Source: Phyllobacterium zundukense (GTDB lineage: Bacteria; Pseudomonadota; Alphaproteobacteria; Rhizobiales; Rhizobiaceae). From it: a stretch of DNA of 64,000 bases. This document shows positions 45,341 to 54,135 of the stretch, piece by piece (positions within the stretch are counted from its first letter, which is position 1; each line of letters starts with the position of its first letter). The stretch is taken from NCBI RefSeq assembly GCF_002764115.1, contig NZ_CP017940.1:2392501-2456500 (forward strand). The letters run 5' to 3'. A model generated the notes under the pieces. That model had not been told where the DNA came from, made no database searches, and saw only the letters and a list, made by a program, of their open reading frames with translations. The translations under genes were made by a program, and so were the position numbers.

Positions 45341-45535
45341 ATGACCAAAAAACCGACAGACGAGGAATTGCGCGCCAAGCTTTCGCAACTGGAAGAAGAT
45401 CTGGGCATCTACGAAGACCGTGGAGTGTTTTCAATCGGCACGATGGACAATGAAGATCCGATCGATCCTCAAACCATCAGTGCCATCAAACAAAAAATTG
45501 CCGAACTCAGGGCAAAGCTCAGTCGAGATGAATGA
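45341..45535 (+). CDS. Small acidic coiled-coil hypothetical protein
   Basis: A 64-residue highly charged protein. Its two ends (EELRAKLSQLEEDL and IKQKIAELRAKLSRDE) look like short heptad helices joined by an Asp/Pro-rich loop. Weak purine-rich sequence precedes the ATG. Cargo of the tRNA-Ser element. No family recognised. Confidence 0.45.
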   Translation: MTKKPTDEELRAKLSQLEEDLGIYEDRGVFSIGTMDNEDPIDPQTISAIKQKIAELRAKLSRDE

Positions 45536-45618
45536 CGAACCAATTCGGCTGCCACCGCAAATGTCCTACCTGTAGAGCGGACAGCAAAAAGCAACGCGGC
45601 TTTCCAATTCAGAACACG

Positions 45619-46251
45619 TTAAAACCCGTATCCAAATTTTTCGAGATCCCGGCGCCATATCTGCTCGACCAGCTGGCGCTCAACCGGGGTGTAATAATCC
45701 TGATAGGCACCGCGCTGGCTGGCATTCTTGTGGGTCAGTTCTGGGGACTTGGGCAGATCCAGTCGGGTGATGATATCGGCGAACGCCTCTTCAATCCGTT
45801 CGAAGCGGTAGACCTGGTCAACCAGCAGCTTACCGCCGAAATCGCACAGCATTGAGCTTTGATCGCGCGGGCGCCACAAGGCGCGACGGCGCTCCTGGCG
45901 CAGGAAATCGGCGAAACTCTGCGTCTGGGCATGCTCGTGGCGGTGGTGGTCGCCCTTTCCGCGAACGAAAGCGTATCGGGAGACGGCGAGGTCGTAAGGG
46001 TTGCGCACCAGCCCGAATTTGAAAGCCCCGTCGAAGAAGCTGCGCGGCAGCTTTAGCTTTGCCCAGCGAATCGAGGCATGCGGGCCGAACTGAATGTCCG
46101 GGCCTTCTGGGACCGGCAGATGCGAAAGGAGCCTCCGCCATTGGCCGGAGGCTTTCTGCACGGCGTAGGGGCGCAAAGCCCGCTTCAACGCCTGGCCACC
46201 GGTCTTGGCGACATGGACGAAAATGAAGTTTTTCTCGACCGACACAAACAT
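45619..46251 (-). CDS. Sulfotransferase family 2 protein
   Basis: A 210-residue sulfotransferase that would move sulfate from PAPS to a carbohydrate hydroxyl. The 5'-phosphosulfate-binding loop is FVHVAKTGGQALKRAL (P-loop-like), and the 3'-phosphate motif is GLVRNPYDLAVSRYAF. The C-terminal half (YRFERIEEAFADIITRL; NASQRGAYQDYYTPVERQ) is typical of the family that includes heparan-sulfate 2-O and bacterial polysaccharide sulfotransferases. It lies inside the decayed tRNA-Ser element and is probably its main cargo. Sulfated surface glycans are known in rhizobia. No cysteine/PAPS genes accompany it here. Confidence 0.85.
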   Translation of the reverse strand: MFVSVEKNFIFVHVAKTGGQALKRALRPYAVQKASGQWRRLLSHLPVPEGPDIQFGPHASIRWAKLKLPRSFFDGAFKFGLVRNPYDLAVSRYAFVRGKGDHHRHEHAQTQSFADFLRQERRRALWRPRDQSSMLCDFGGKLLVDQVYRFERIEEAFADIITRLDLPKSPELTHKNASQRGAYQDYYTPVERQLVEQIWRRDLEKFGYGF

Positions 46252-46376
46252 TCACTACCCCTCATAGATCGAAGAATGTCTTGAAGTTTGTTGTACTATT
46301 GCAGCTATGAAGTCAGCAAGTGCTCCCCTGCCGTTGCGCGCGTGGCACTCGTAGAGGCTGCGAGGGAAGCTGGTAT

Positions 46377-46901
46377 CTACGTTGACGCTACGGCAAGGCC
46401 AGAGACGACCGGTAAGCATGGCAATCCTACCGGCTGACTATCTACGCGGGCTGGCTGATAGCTTCCATCTATGTCACCCAATACGGTCAATTCGGTGCCA
46501 TCTGTGTCACCTAAACTGTTATCGTTTGTTTCGGTGCCATGTATGTCACTGAAACGGTATCCTAAAGAAAAGTTTGGAAGGAATACCGTAGCTCTGCCGC
46601 AGCGCCCCTTGGTCAGGACCTCCACATAACCAGCGTCTTGGAGCGATGGGAGAACGCGGACGATCTGGCGACGGCTCATACCGCTCATCTCGACAAGCAT
46701 GTCTATAGAAGCCCATCCATTACCAAACTTCGGCCAGTACCTCCGAAGGATGGCGACGAGAACCGCTATGTCTCCACGGCTCAATCTATCGTCCTGTGTA
46801 GCGGCTCGCACCAGATTCCACTGATCAAGCAAGCCGCCTGGCTTCTTGTTGTGAACGATCTTCTTCGATTGTATCTTTTTAGTTGACAATGGATTTGCCA
46901 T
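46377..46901 (-). CDS. Helix-turn-helix protein, replication/plasmid-type
   Basis: A 174-residue protein with a winged-helix-like region (about 60-110: WASIDMLVEMSGMSRRQIVRVLPSL, split as needed by the fold) and a Lys-rich N-terminus. This layout is typical of HTH proteins in phages, plasmids and islands that read 'all vegetative-phase' replication-initiator-like or regulator roles; no enzymatic domain is seen. The C-terminal third is low in conservation and may be degenerate. Located in the tRNA-Ser element just before the tRNA. Confidence 0.55.
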   Translation of the reverse strand: MANPLSTKKIQSKKIVHNKKPGGLLDQWNLVRAATQDDRLSRGDIAVLVAILRRYWPKFGNGWASIDMLVEMSGMSRRQIVRVLPSLQDAGYVEVLTKGRCGRATVFLPNFSLGYRFSDIHGTETNDNSLGDTDGTELTVLGDIDGSYQPARVDSQPVGLPCLPVVSGLAVAST

Positions 46902-47163
46902 TCGATATGTTATCCTTCAGGTACTATTGCCGCGTTCTGATTGCAGTCGGGGCGCGGTTTTTTTGCGCGCCAGCGGTTAAAGGCCACCCAAGGGCAGCCA
47001 CACATCATATATTTTTTGATGGAAAGAACAGCGGGGGAACAACCTTCCCGTAATATCCCCCGATTTGGTGGGGGAATGCCCGTTTTGTTCCGTGCAGTCA
47101 CGTTGGGGATAAGGGAGTAACCATTAAATGGCCATTCCAAATCATGCAACGATTCCAAGTGGA

Positions 47164-47254
47164 TGGCGGAGAAGAAGGGATTCGAACCCTCGAGAGCCTT
47201 TTGAGCCCTACTCCCTTAGCAGGGGAGCGCCTTCGACCACTCGGCCACCTCTCC
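47164..47254 (-). tRNA. tRNA-Ser (anticodon GCT)
   Basis: A 91-base class II tRNA with encoded CCA. The acceptor stem GGAGAGG pairs with CTTCTCC, allowing one G-T pair. D-arm GGCCGAGTGG is typical of tRNA-Ser, the anticodon loop reads GCT, there is a long variable arm, and the T-arm has GGTTCGAATCC. Its 3' half is duplicated at 44219-44273, marking it as the attachment site of the element to its left. Confidence 0.95.
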
Positions 47255-47448
47255 GAGGACGCTGACTAAAGATGAAACCCCTCGTTTGCAAGGATTTTGT
47301 TGGGCTTCCCGGAAAAAATGCAATATCGCCGGATGGTACCCGGCAAACATGTGCCGGCGCGGCCAATAGCTCCAATCGGGGTCGAAAACTCCCCTCTCGA
47401 CACTGCGGCACGGGTTGAATAGCCTGCGCCGAGGGATTGGGGGATGCG

Positions 47449-47814
47449 ATGCGATTTTCAGGTGTGGTGTGTGTGCTGATGGCCGCAGCTTTGTCGGCCT
47501 GTACGACAACAGGCGGCGCCAGCGAGAGCCAGGTGATTTCGGACGCCAGGGGCCTCGTCACAATCTCCTATCAATGTCAGGACGCACTCGGGCGCGAGCC
47601 GCATTATTCGGCGATCGACAGCAGCGAAACCATCCTCAAGACGCTTGGCAAATCCAGCGACGATGCGGACCGGATCGTGCGCGGCTGGCTGAAGGATGTG
47701 ATCGCCGGACCGAAACAACCCTCGGATCTCGACGCGAAAACCTGCAAGGACAGACTGCTGACTTTGGCGGAGAAGGTTCGCCGCGGTTACGAGGCGTTGA
47801 AAGCACGCAACTAG
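47449..47814 (+). CDS. Small lipoprotein of unknown function
   Basis: A 121-residue protein with a lipoprotein signal: MRFSGVVCVLMAAALSAC, lipobox LSAC with the modified Cys at 18. The rest is a soluble, helical periplasmic domain with one further Cys pair (YQCQDALG and AKTCKDRLL). GGGGGA lies before the ATG at 47449. No known domain. Confidence 0.75.
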   Translation: MRFSGVVCVLMAAALSACTTTGGASESQVISDARGLVTISYQCQDALGREPHYSAIDSSETILKTLGKSSDDADRIVRGWLKDVIAGPKQPSDLDAKTCKDRLLTLAEKVRRGYEALKARN

Positions 47815-47924
47815 GCGGTTTCTCGCATCTGTAAATGACGGTTGCAATTCTTGAATGGAAACGCCGGAACTGGCGCCCTATTTGACCGTTATCGGGTCTA
47901 CAAACCCCAATACGGAGAACGCAA

Positions 47925-48089
47925 ATGCCAGCACCAACCGTTCCGCAGGATGTCTATCAGCGCCACGAAAGAGAATGGCAGCTGCTGCGGGAAGCGATTG
48001 CCAAGAACCAGAAGGCCGGGGACGAACAGCACAAATTTCCTGTTCCGCAGGAAGAACCCCAGTGGAATTTTCAGCACACGCGTCAGTGA
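47925..48089 (+). CDS. Small hydrophilic protein (54 aa)
   Basis: A 54-residue acidic protein starting MPAPTVPQDVYQRHEREWQL with GGAGAA 6 bp upstream. It has a helix-forming, Gln/Glu-rich composition ending WNFQHTRQ. The 3' end overlaps the convergent tetR gene by 7 bp. Too short for most gene callers, but the ribosome site and composition look real. Confidence 0.55.
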   Translation: MPAPTVPQDVYQRHEREWQLLREAIAKNQKAGDEQHKFPVPQEEPQWNFQHTRQ

Positions 48090-48769
48090 GCAGCTGATTT
48101 CAGGGCCTCGGCCGTTGCCGCCAGTCCGGCAAGGGCAAAGCGCTGAAAATGCTCGACGATCGCATCCTGCGCGCCGGGTTCCGCCGGGTTGAGGCCCGGC
48201 AGTACCTGCGTGAATATCTGCTTGTTGCCGACGACCAGCATGGCGAAGGGCGAGATAATGCTGAGGGCACAGCGGGTGACAACCGGATCATCATGCGACA
48301 GCCCGAGAATCTGGCCGACAATGCGAGTGATAACCAGCTTCTTCGGTAGAATCTCCTGCTTGAGCAGAACGGCGAAGGCCGGGGACGGCGAGAGGATTTC
48401 ACGGCCAAGAACGCCCAGCGCCCATGATGCCGTAGCCGGGCCGGTAATCGTGCGGGCAATCAGGCCGATGAGCGTCTTCAGCTTTTCCGTCGGGTCTCCC
48501 GGCCCTTCCGCGAGAGCGACAAGCCGATCATAGGTCAGCAGCCGGCGATGTGCCTCCACCAGCACCTCGGCATAGAGCCCTTCAATCCCGCCATAGTAAT
48601 AATTGACCGCAGCCGAGTTGCTGCCTGCCCGCTCGGCAATCTCCTTGCCGGTGGCGCGGTCAAATCCCTTTTCGGCGAAAACTGCGCCGGCAGCCTCCAG
48701 AATCTGAGCCTTTGTCGTGGCGCCGTCCTCGCGGCGGCCGGGGAGTTTTCGCGGTGTTTTTCGTGCCAT
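48083..48769 (-). CDS. CecR-like TetR-family repressor
   Basis: A 228-residue TetR-type regulator: N-terminal HTH with ILEAAGAVFAEKGFDRATGKEIAERAG, then NSAAVNYYYGGIEGLY in the recognition part. The long C-terminal domain (about 80-225; LGVLGREILSPSPAFAVLL) resembles the DUF1956 ligand domain of CecR (YbiH). It is divergent from a YbhG-like HlyD/ABC-exporter operon, the same pairing as E. coli cecR-ybhGFSR. ATG 48769 is chosen; a GTG 9 bp upstream is possible. Confidence 0.82.
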   Translation of the reverse strand: MARKTPRKLPGRREDGATTKAQILEAAGAVFAEKGFDRATGKEIAERAGSNSAAVNYYYGGIEGLYAEVLVEAHRRLLTYDRLVALAEGPGDPTEKLKTLIGLIARTITGPATASWALGVLGREILSPSPAFAVLLKQEILPKKLVITRIVGQILGLSHDDPVVTRCALSIISPFAMLVVGNKQIFTQVLPGLNPAEPGAQDAIVEHFQRFALAGLAATAEALKSAAH

Positions 48770-48861
48770 GCGAATCACACTACACGAAATCGATAGCGTT
48801 TGGAAGTTGAAATTGAAATTCTAATTTGACATATATGAGTTCTTTGGCTATGATTGCCGCC

Positions 48862-49905
48862 ATGAGCAAGCCCCTTCGAATAATCGTTCTCCTTCTTGTC
48901 CTCGCCGGGATTGGCAGCGGCGCGTGGTGGTATTTGCACCACCCCGCCGCCAATGACGCGCTGACGCTTTACGGCAATGTCGACCTCAGGCAGGCCTCCC
49001 TCGCCTTCAATGGTTCGGAACGCATCGCGGGCGTTCTGGTCGAGGAAGGCGATATGGTGAAAAAGGGCCAGGTGCTGGCCCGTCTCGATACCAACCGGCT
49101 GTCGCCGCAGGTAAGGGAAGCCGATGCGACCGTCGCCGCGCAACGTGCCATGGTGATGAAGTTGCGCAATGGCAGCCGGCCGGAAGAAATCGCCCAGGCG
49201 CGTGCCAACCTCGCCTCCGCCAAGGCCGATGCCGCCAATGCCAACATACAATATGAACGGCGCGCTGCGCTGACGGCCACTGCCACAATCAGCAAGCAGG
49301 ACCTCGATACGGCGAAAGCAGCGGCCGGCGTTGCCGGTGCCAAGGTTGAAGTGGCGCAAAGTGCGCTCGACCTTGCCATTGCCGGTCCGCGCGCCGAAGA
49401 ATTGCTGCAAGCCGAGGCGCAGCTGCGCGCCAACGAGGCGCAACTGGCGCTGATACGCCAGGAACTGGACGATGCCGAACTGGTGGCACCGTTCGATGCG
49501 GTCGTCCGCTCGCGGCTGATGGAGCCGGGTGAAATGGCAGCGCCGACGAAGCCGGTCTTCTCGCTGGCGACCACGGGCATCAAATGGGTGCGGGCCTATG
49601 TCTCCGAGCCCAACCTTGGACATGTCCGCTCGGGCATGCGCGCCAGGATAACGACCGACAGTTTCCCGGATCGCCCGCAGGATGGCTGGGTCGGGTTCAT
49701 CTCGCCGGTGGCGGAATTCACGCCCAAGACGGTGGAGACGGAAGATCTGCGCTCGAGCCTCGTCTACGAGGTACGGGTCTTCGTCGAGGACAAGGACGAT
49801 CTGTTCCGGCTCGGCATGCCCGCCACGGTAAAACTGCTGCCCGATGAGGCGCCGAAGCCCCTGCCCCAGGACGCCAACAGCACGGATCCCAAGGCAAAGC
49901 CATGA
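48862..49905 (+). CDS. YbhG-like HlyD-family periplasmic adaptor
   Basis: A membrane-fusion/adaptor protein of about 347 residues, anchored by one N-terminal helix (IIVLLLVLAGIGSGAWWYL). It has a lipoyl/barrel-sandwich part (ERIAGVLVEEGDMVKKGQVLARLD), two helical hairpin arms rich in Ala/Gln/Glu (about 90-210) and a beta-barrel C-terminus (DDAELVAPFDAVVRSRLMEPGE). It bridges the inner-membrane ABC exporter to an outer-membrane channel. Starts at 48835-48862 are all possible; 48862 gives the compact family N-terminus. The stop overlaps the next ATG as ATGA. Confidence 0.88.
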   Translation: MSKPLRIIVLLLVLAGIGSGAWWYLHHPAANDALTLYGNVDLRQASLAFNGSERIAGVLVEEGDMVKKGQVLARLDTNRLSPQVREADATVAAQRAMVMKLRNGSRPEEIAQARANLASAKADAANANIQYERRAALTATATISKQDLDTAKAAAGVAGAKVEVAQSALDLAIAGPRAEELLQAEAQLRANEAQLALIRQELDDAELVAPFDAVVRSRLMEPGEMAAPTKPVFSLATTGIKWVRAYVSEPNLGHVRSGMRARITTDSFPDRPQDGWVGFISPVAEFTPKTVETEDLRSSLVYEVRVFVEDKDDLFRLGMPATVKLLPDEAPKPLPQDANSTDPKAKP

Positions 49906-51656
49906 CCGCCGCCGCCACCCCCGTTGCGGCGCGGACGATCCACAAGAGTTTCCGCCGCGAGACTGGCGAAACCGTCAAGGCGCTGGAAGGCGTTTCCTTC
50001 GAGGCGCGGCAAGGCACGCTCACCGCGCTGGTCGGACCGGATGGCGCCGGGAAAACCACGCTTCTGCGCCTGATCGCCGGCTTGATGACGGCCGATAGCG
50101 GTGAACTTTCCGTGCTCGGCATCGATGTCGCCGCCGATCCGCAAACCATCCAGAACCGCATCGGCTACATGCCGCAGAAATTCGGGCTCTATGAGGATTT
50201 GAGCGTCCAGCAGAACCTCGACCTCTATGCGGACCTGCACGGCATTACCAAGGACCAGCGCCGGGAGATCTATCCGCGTCTGATGGAAATGACCGATCTC
50301 GGCCGCTTTACCGAGCGGCTCGCGGGCAAGCTCTCCGGCGGCATGAAGCAGAAGCTCGGCCTTGCCTGCACCCTCGTTCGCGCACCGGAACTGCTGCTGC
50401 TGGACGAGCCGACCGTGGGCGTTGATCCGCTGTCGCGGCGCGAGCTCTGGGAGATCGTCACCAAGCTGGTACATGAGGACGGGCTGACAGTCGTCGTCAG
50501 CACCTCCTATCTCGACGAGGCGGAACTGTGCGACCATGCCGTGGTCATGCATCTCGGCAAGGTTCTGGCGCAGGGCAAGCCCGACGAGATCACAGCCAGG
50601 GCGAATGGCAATGTGTTCATCGCGACACCCGACAAGGGCATGACTGCCCGGTCGCTGCAGGCGCGGCTGTTCCGCCAGGAGGGCGTCGCCGACGCCGTAC
50701 CGGAAGCCGGCAAGGTGCGTGTCGTGAAACAGCCGGACCATGCGGGAGAGATCAGGATCGACGGCAAGCCGGTCAAGCTGCAGCCGGTCACGGCGCGGTT
50801 CGAGGATGGTTTCATGGTGCTGTTCAGCGCGGTGGCGAGCAAGAGCCAGTCGAGCAATGTGGCTCTGGACCGGCCCAAAGCAGCGGGCGGGGATGAAATT
50901 TCGGTGGAAGTTCATGATCTCGTGCGCACCTTCGGCGATTTCACCGCCGTCAATCATGTCAGTTTTCAGGTGAAGCGCGGCGAAATCTATGGGCTGCTCG
51001 GGCCGAATGGCGCAGGCAAGAGCACGACATTCCGCATGCTGTGCGGGCTGATGCCCGCGACCAGCGGCACGTTGCGCGTGGCGGGTGCGGATTTGCGCAC
51101 CTCCCGGGCGGAAGCGCGGCAGAACCTCGGCTATGTGGCGCAGAAATTCTCGCTCTATGGCGATCTGTCGGTCGATGAGAACCTCGACTTCTTCGCCAGC
51201 GCCTACGGGTTGCGCGGGGCGAAAAAGCGCGAGCGGATCGCCTGGTCAAAGGACCAGTTCGAACTCGGGGCACTCGCAACACTGCCGAGCGGTCAATTGC
51301 CCGGCGGCTTCAAGCAGCGCCTCGCCATGGCGGCCGCCCTGCTGCACGAGCCGGACATTCTCTTTCTCGACGAGGCGACCAGCGGAGCCGACCCGCTGGC
51401 GCGGCGCGAGTTCTGGGGGCGCATCACTGCCCTCTCCGAACAGGGCGTGACCGTAATCGTCACCACGCATTTCATGGAAGAGGCGGAATATTGCGACCGC
51501 ATCATCATTCTCGATGCCGGGCGCAATCTCGCCGAAGGCACACCCGCTGAAATTCGCGCCCATGCCAAGCCGAAGAACGGCGAGGAGCCGAACATGGAAG
51601 ATGCCTTCATCGCCATTGTCGAGGAATCGCGCACGGAGAGGAGGAAGGCGGCATGA
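49902..51656 (+). CDS. YbhF-like ABC transporter with two ATP-binding domains
   Basis: A 584-residue cytosolic protein of tandem ABC ATPases. Domain 1 has Walker A GPDGAGKTTLLRL, ABC signature LSGGMKQKLG and Walker B LLLLDEPTVGVDP. Domain 2 has GPNGAGKSTTFRM, a less standard signature LPGGFKQRLAM and FLDEATSGADP. Fused NBDs of this kind belong to YbhF. It is translationally coupled to the adaptor and would power two different permeases (YbhS- and YbhR-like) encoded downstream. Confidence 0.9.
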   Translation: MTAAATPVAARTIHKSFRRETGETVKALEGVSFEARQGTLTALVGPDGAGKTTLLRLIAGLMTADSGELSVLGIDVAADPQTIQNRIGYMPQKFGLYEDLSVQQNLDLYADLHGITKDQRREIYPRLMEMTDLGRFTERLAGKLSGGMKQKLGLACTLVRAPELLLLDEPTVGVDPLSRRELWEIVTKLVHEDGLTVVVSTSYLDEAELCDHAVVMHLGKVLAQGKPDEITARANGNVFIATPDKGMTARSLQARLFRQEGVADAVPEAGKVRVVKQPDHAGEIRIDGKPVKLQPVTARFEDGFMVLFSAVASKSQSSNVALDRPKAAGGDEISVEVHDLVRTFGDFTAVNHVSFQVKRGEIYGLLGPNGAGKSTTFRMLCGLMPATSGTLRVAGADLRTSRAEARQNLGYVAQKFSLYGDLSVDENLDFFASAYGLRGAKKRERIAWSKDQFELGALATLPSGQLPGGFKQRLAMAAALLHEPDILFLDEATSGADPLARREFWGRITALSEQGVTVIVTTHFMEEAEYCDRIIILDAGRNLAEGTPAEIRAHAKPKNGEEPNMEDAFIAIVEESRTERRKAA

Positions 51657-51671
51657 TTTTTGGCTACCTTT

Positions 51672-51830
51672 ACCCCCCTCTGCCCTGCCGGGCATCTCCC
51701 CCACAAGGGGGGAGATCAGCCTTCATTGACGTTTCTGCAAATCAATATCGCTGGCGGTTAAGCGGATACAACAGCGCGATATTGATCTCCCCCCTTGTGG
51801 GGGAGATGGGCGGCAGCCCAGAGGGGGGTG
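51672..51830. repeat. Intergenic inverted-repeat element
   Basis: A roughly 159-bp element whose two ends are long imperfect inverted repeats of each other: left arm from 51672 and right arm to 51830, both containing ATCTCCCCCACAAGGGGGGA on one strand or the other, plus C-rich outer ends. The inner arms are themselves short palindromes (TCTCCCCC...GGGGGAGA). It resembles the palindromic intergenic repeats I associate with mesorhizobia and relatives. It sits inside an operon, between the ATPase and first permease genes. Confidence 0.8.
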
Positions 51831-51858
51831 TAATCCGAAGCCCGTTGTGGAGGCTAGC

Positions 51859-53001
51859 ATGACCTCCTCCTCCCGGCTCGGTCAGGGCAGTTTCCGCCGC
51901 ATCATGGCGCTGGTGCGCAAGGAATCATGGCAGGTGGTGCGCGACCCAAGCAGCATCGCCGTCGGGATCGTCATGCCGATGATCCTGCTGATATTGTTCG
52001 GCTATGGCCTGTCGTTCGATTTGAAAAACCTTCCCGTCGCGCTGGTGATGGAGGAATCATCGGCGGAAGCAAGCGGTGCCGTCTCGGGCTTCGAGCTGTC
52101 GGACTATTTCCAGACGCATCAGGTCAAGACGATGGCCGAGGCGGAGCGGCTGCTGATGGACAAGACCGTCAACGGCATTGTGCGCATTCCGACGCAGTTT
52201 GCCCGCGACGTTCAGGCCGGCAACGCGGAAATCCAGGTCCTCGTCAACGGCTCGGATGCCAATACGGCGCGCATCGCGCTTGGCTATGCGCAGGGTGCGG
52301 TCGGAACCTGGGTGGCGCGGCAGGCGGCGGAGGGCAAGATATTGAACGCCGGCGCCTCGGTCGATATGCAAATGAGGCTGTGGTTCAACGAAGCCAACGA
52401 CAGCACCTATTTTCTGGTGCCGGGGTTGATCGTACTCGTCATGACACTGATCGGGGCGCTGCTGACGGCGCTGGTGATGGCGCGCGAGTGGGAGCGCGGC
52501 ACGTTCGAGGCGCTGTTTGTCACCCCTGCCCGGCCCGGCGAAATCCTGCTTGGCAAGACCGTGCCCTATTTCGTGCTGGGCATGCTGGGGCTGGCATTGT
52601 CGGTTATCGGCAGTCAGGTGCTGTTCGGCGTACCGCTGCGCGGGTCGCTGTGGATCCTGATTGTGGTATCGATGCTCTATCTGCTGGTGGCGCTGGGGAT
52701 CGGCCTGCTGATTTCCTCGGTGACCAAAAGCCAGTTCGTTGCCAGCCAGATCACGCTCGTCGTCACCTTCCTGCCGGCAATGATGCTGTCGGGCTTCATG
52801 TTCGATATCAGGAGCATGCCACTGGCGATCCAGGTCATCACCCACATCTTTCCGGCACGCTATTTCGTCAGCGTCCTGCAAACACTGTTCCTTGCCGGCG
52901 ATATCTGGCCGGTGATCCTGCCCAATGCGGCCGTGCTTGCCGTCATGGCCACCGTGCTGATGACGGCGTCAGTGTTCGCAACACGCAAGAAATTAGGATG
53001 A
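51859..53001 (+). CDS. YbhS-like ABC-2 permease
   Basis: A 380-residue ABC-2-type inner-membrane permease: N-terminal helix after RKESWQVVRDPSSIAVGIVM, a large periplasmic loop (about 60-170), then five hydrophobic segments in the C-terminal half with TALVMAREWERGTFEALFVTP. GGAGG 6 bp upstream fixes ATG 51859. It forms a heterodimeric channel with the following permease, fed by the YbhF-like ATPase. A long overlapping frame on the same strand (51927-53012) is a codon-bias shadow. Confidence 0.9.
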   Translation: MTSSSRLGQGSFRRIMALVRKESWQVVRDPSSIAVGIVMPMILLILFGYGLSFDLKNLPVALVMEESSAEASGAVSGFELSDYFQTHQVKTMAEAERLLMDKTVNGIVRIPTQFARDVQAGNAEIQVLVNGSDANTARIALGYAQGAVGTWVARQAAEGKILNAGASVDMQMRLWFNEANDSTYFLVPGLIVLVMTLIGALLTALVMAREWERGTFEALFVTPARPGEILLGKTVPYFVLGMLGLALSVIGSQVLFGVPLRGSLWILIVVSMLYLLVALGIGLLISSVTKSQFVASQITLVVTFLPAMMLSGFMFDIRSMPLAIQVITHIFPARYFVSVLQTLFLAGDIWPVILPNAAVLAVMATVLMTASVFATRKKLG

Positions 53002-53008
53002 CGCAGTC

Positions 53009-54130
53009 ATGAAAGAATCCTTTTTCCGGATAATCGCGCTGATACGCAAGGAATTGCTGGCGATGTTCAAGGATCCGAAAAGCCGTGTCGTGCTGGTGCT
53101 GCCGCCGATCCTGCAATGCCTGATTTTCGGTTATGCGGCGAGCTATGATCTCAACAATGTGCCCTATGCGGTCCTCGACCATGACCACAGCGCCGCCTCG
53201 ATTGCGCTGGTCTCCAAGCTCGACGGCTCCGGCACATTCACCCGGGTGGCAACGCTGCAGCGGACATCGGACATCGCCCAATTCATCAATGAAGCCCGCG
53301 TTTTACTTGTGGTGGTCATCGACCAGGATTTCGAAAAGCGGATGATGGCCGGAATGCCCGCCAAATTGCAGATCATCGCCGACGGTCGCAATTCCAATAC
53401 GGCCGGTACTGCGCAGGGCTACGTCAACGCCATTGCAGCGGACTTCACCACAAGGTGGCGCGCCGAGAACGGCCAGGAGGCGAGCAGCGGCGTCAAGGTC
53501 ACGACGCGCGCCTGGTATAATCCGAGCCTTGAAACACGCTGGTACATGATCCCGTCGCTGATCGGCACCATCACCATGATGATGACACTGATGCTGACTG
53601 CCATGTCGGTTGCGCGCGAGCGCGAAGCCGGGACCTTCGACCAGCTGCTGGTTACGCCATTCCGGCCTTCGGAGATCATGGTCGGCAAGGCCTTGCCCTC
53701 GATGCTGGTCGGGCTCAGCCAGTCGACGACGATCCTGCTCGTCGCCCAGTTGTGGTTCCAGATCCCCTTTACCGGCTCCTATTTCATCCTTTATCTCGGA
53801 CTGGTGTTGTTCCTGTCTGCAGCGGTCGGTATCGGCCTGTTCATCTCGTCGCTGGCGGCCAATATGCAGCAGGCCATGATCTATTCATTCGTGCTGCTGA
53901 TGCCGTTCATGCTGCTGTCGGGCCTGACCGCGCCGATAGGCAACATGCCGGACATCCTGCAATATTTCACGATGATCAATCCGCTGCGCTATGCCATCAG
54001 CATCACACATCAGGTCTATCTGGAGGATGCCGGGGTAAGGCAGCTTCTGCCGGAGATGCTGGCGCTGGTCGCTATCGCCGCCATTACCCTGCCCTTCTCG
54101 GCCTGGCTGTTCAGGAATCGTCTGACGTAA
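53009..54130 (+). CDS. YbhR-like ABC-2 permease
   Basis: A 373-residue ABC-2 permease paralogous to the previous gene: RKELLAMFKDPKSRVVLVLP start, periplasmic loop, then hydrophobic C-terminal half with SVAREREAGTFDQLLVTPFRPSEIMVGK split around the coupling helix. It begins 7 bp after the YbhS-like stop. Together the locus would export hydrophobic compounds or drugs. It ends 5 bp from the convergent SulP gene. Confidence 0.9.
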   Translation: MKESFFRIIALIRKELLAMFKDPKSRVVLVLPPILQCLIFGYAASYDLNNVPYAVLDHDHSAASIALVSKLDGSGTFTRVATLQRTSDIAQFINEARVLLVVVIDQDFEKRMMAGMPAKLQIIADGRNSNTAGTAQGYVNAIAADFTTRWRAENGQEASSGVKVTTRAWYNPSLETRWYMIPSLIGTITMMMTLMLTAMSVAREREAGTFDQLLVTPFRPSEIMVGKALPSMLVGLSQSTTILLVAQLWFQIPFTGSYFILYLGLVLFLSAAVGIGLFISSLAANMQQAMIYSFVLLMPFMLLSGLTAPIGNMPDILQYFTMINPLRYAISITHQVYLEDAGVRQLLPEMLALVAIAAITLPFSAWLFRNRLT

Positions 54131-54135
54131 GTTGA

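Noticed and set aside
51927..53012. A 361-codon frame on the plus strand overlapping the first ABC-2 permease
   Set aside because: Its Arg/Gly/Asp-rich translation is a frame shadow of the GC-rich permease gene, which has the motifs and ribosome site.
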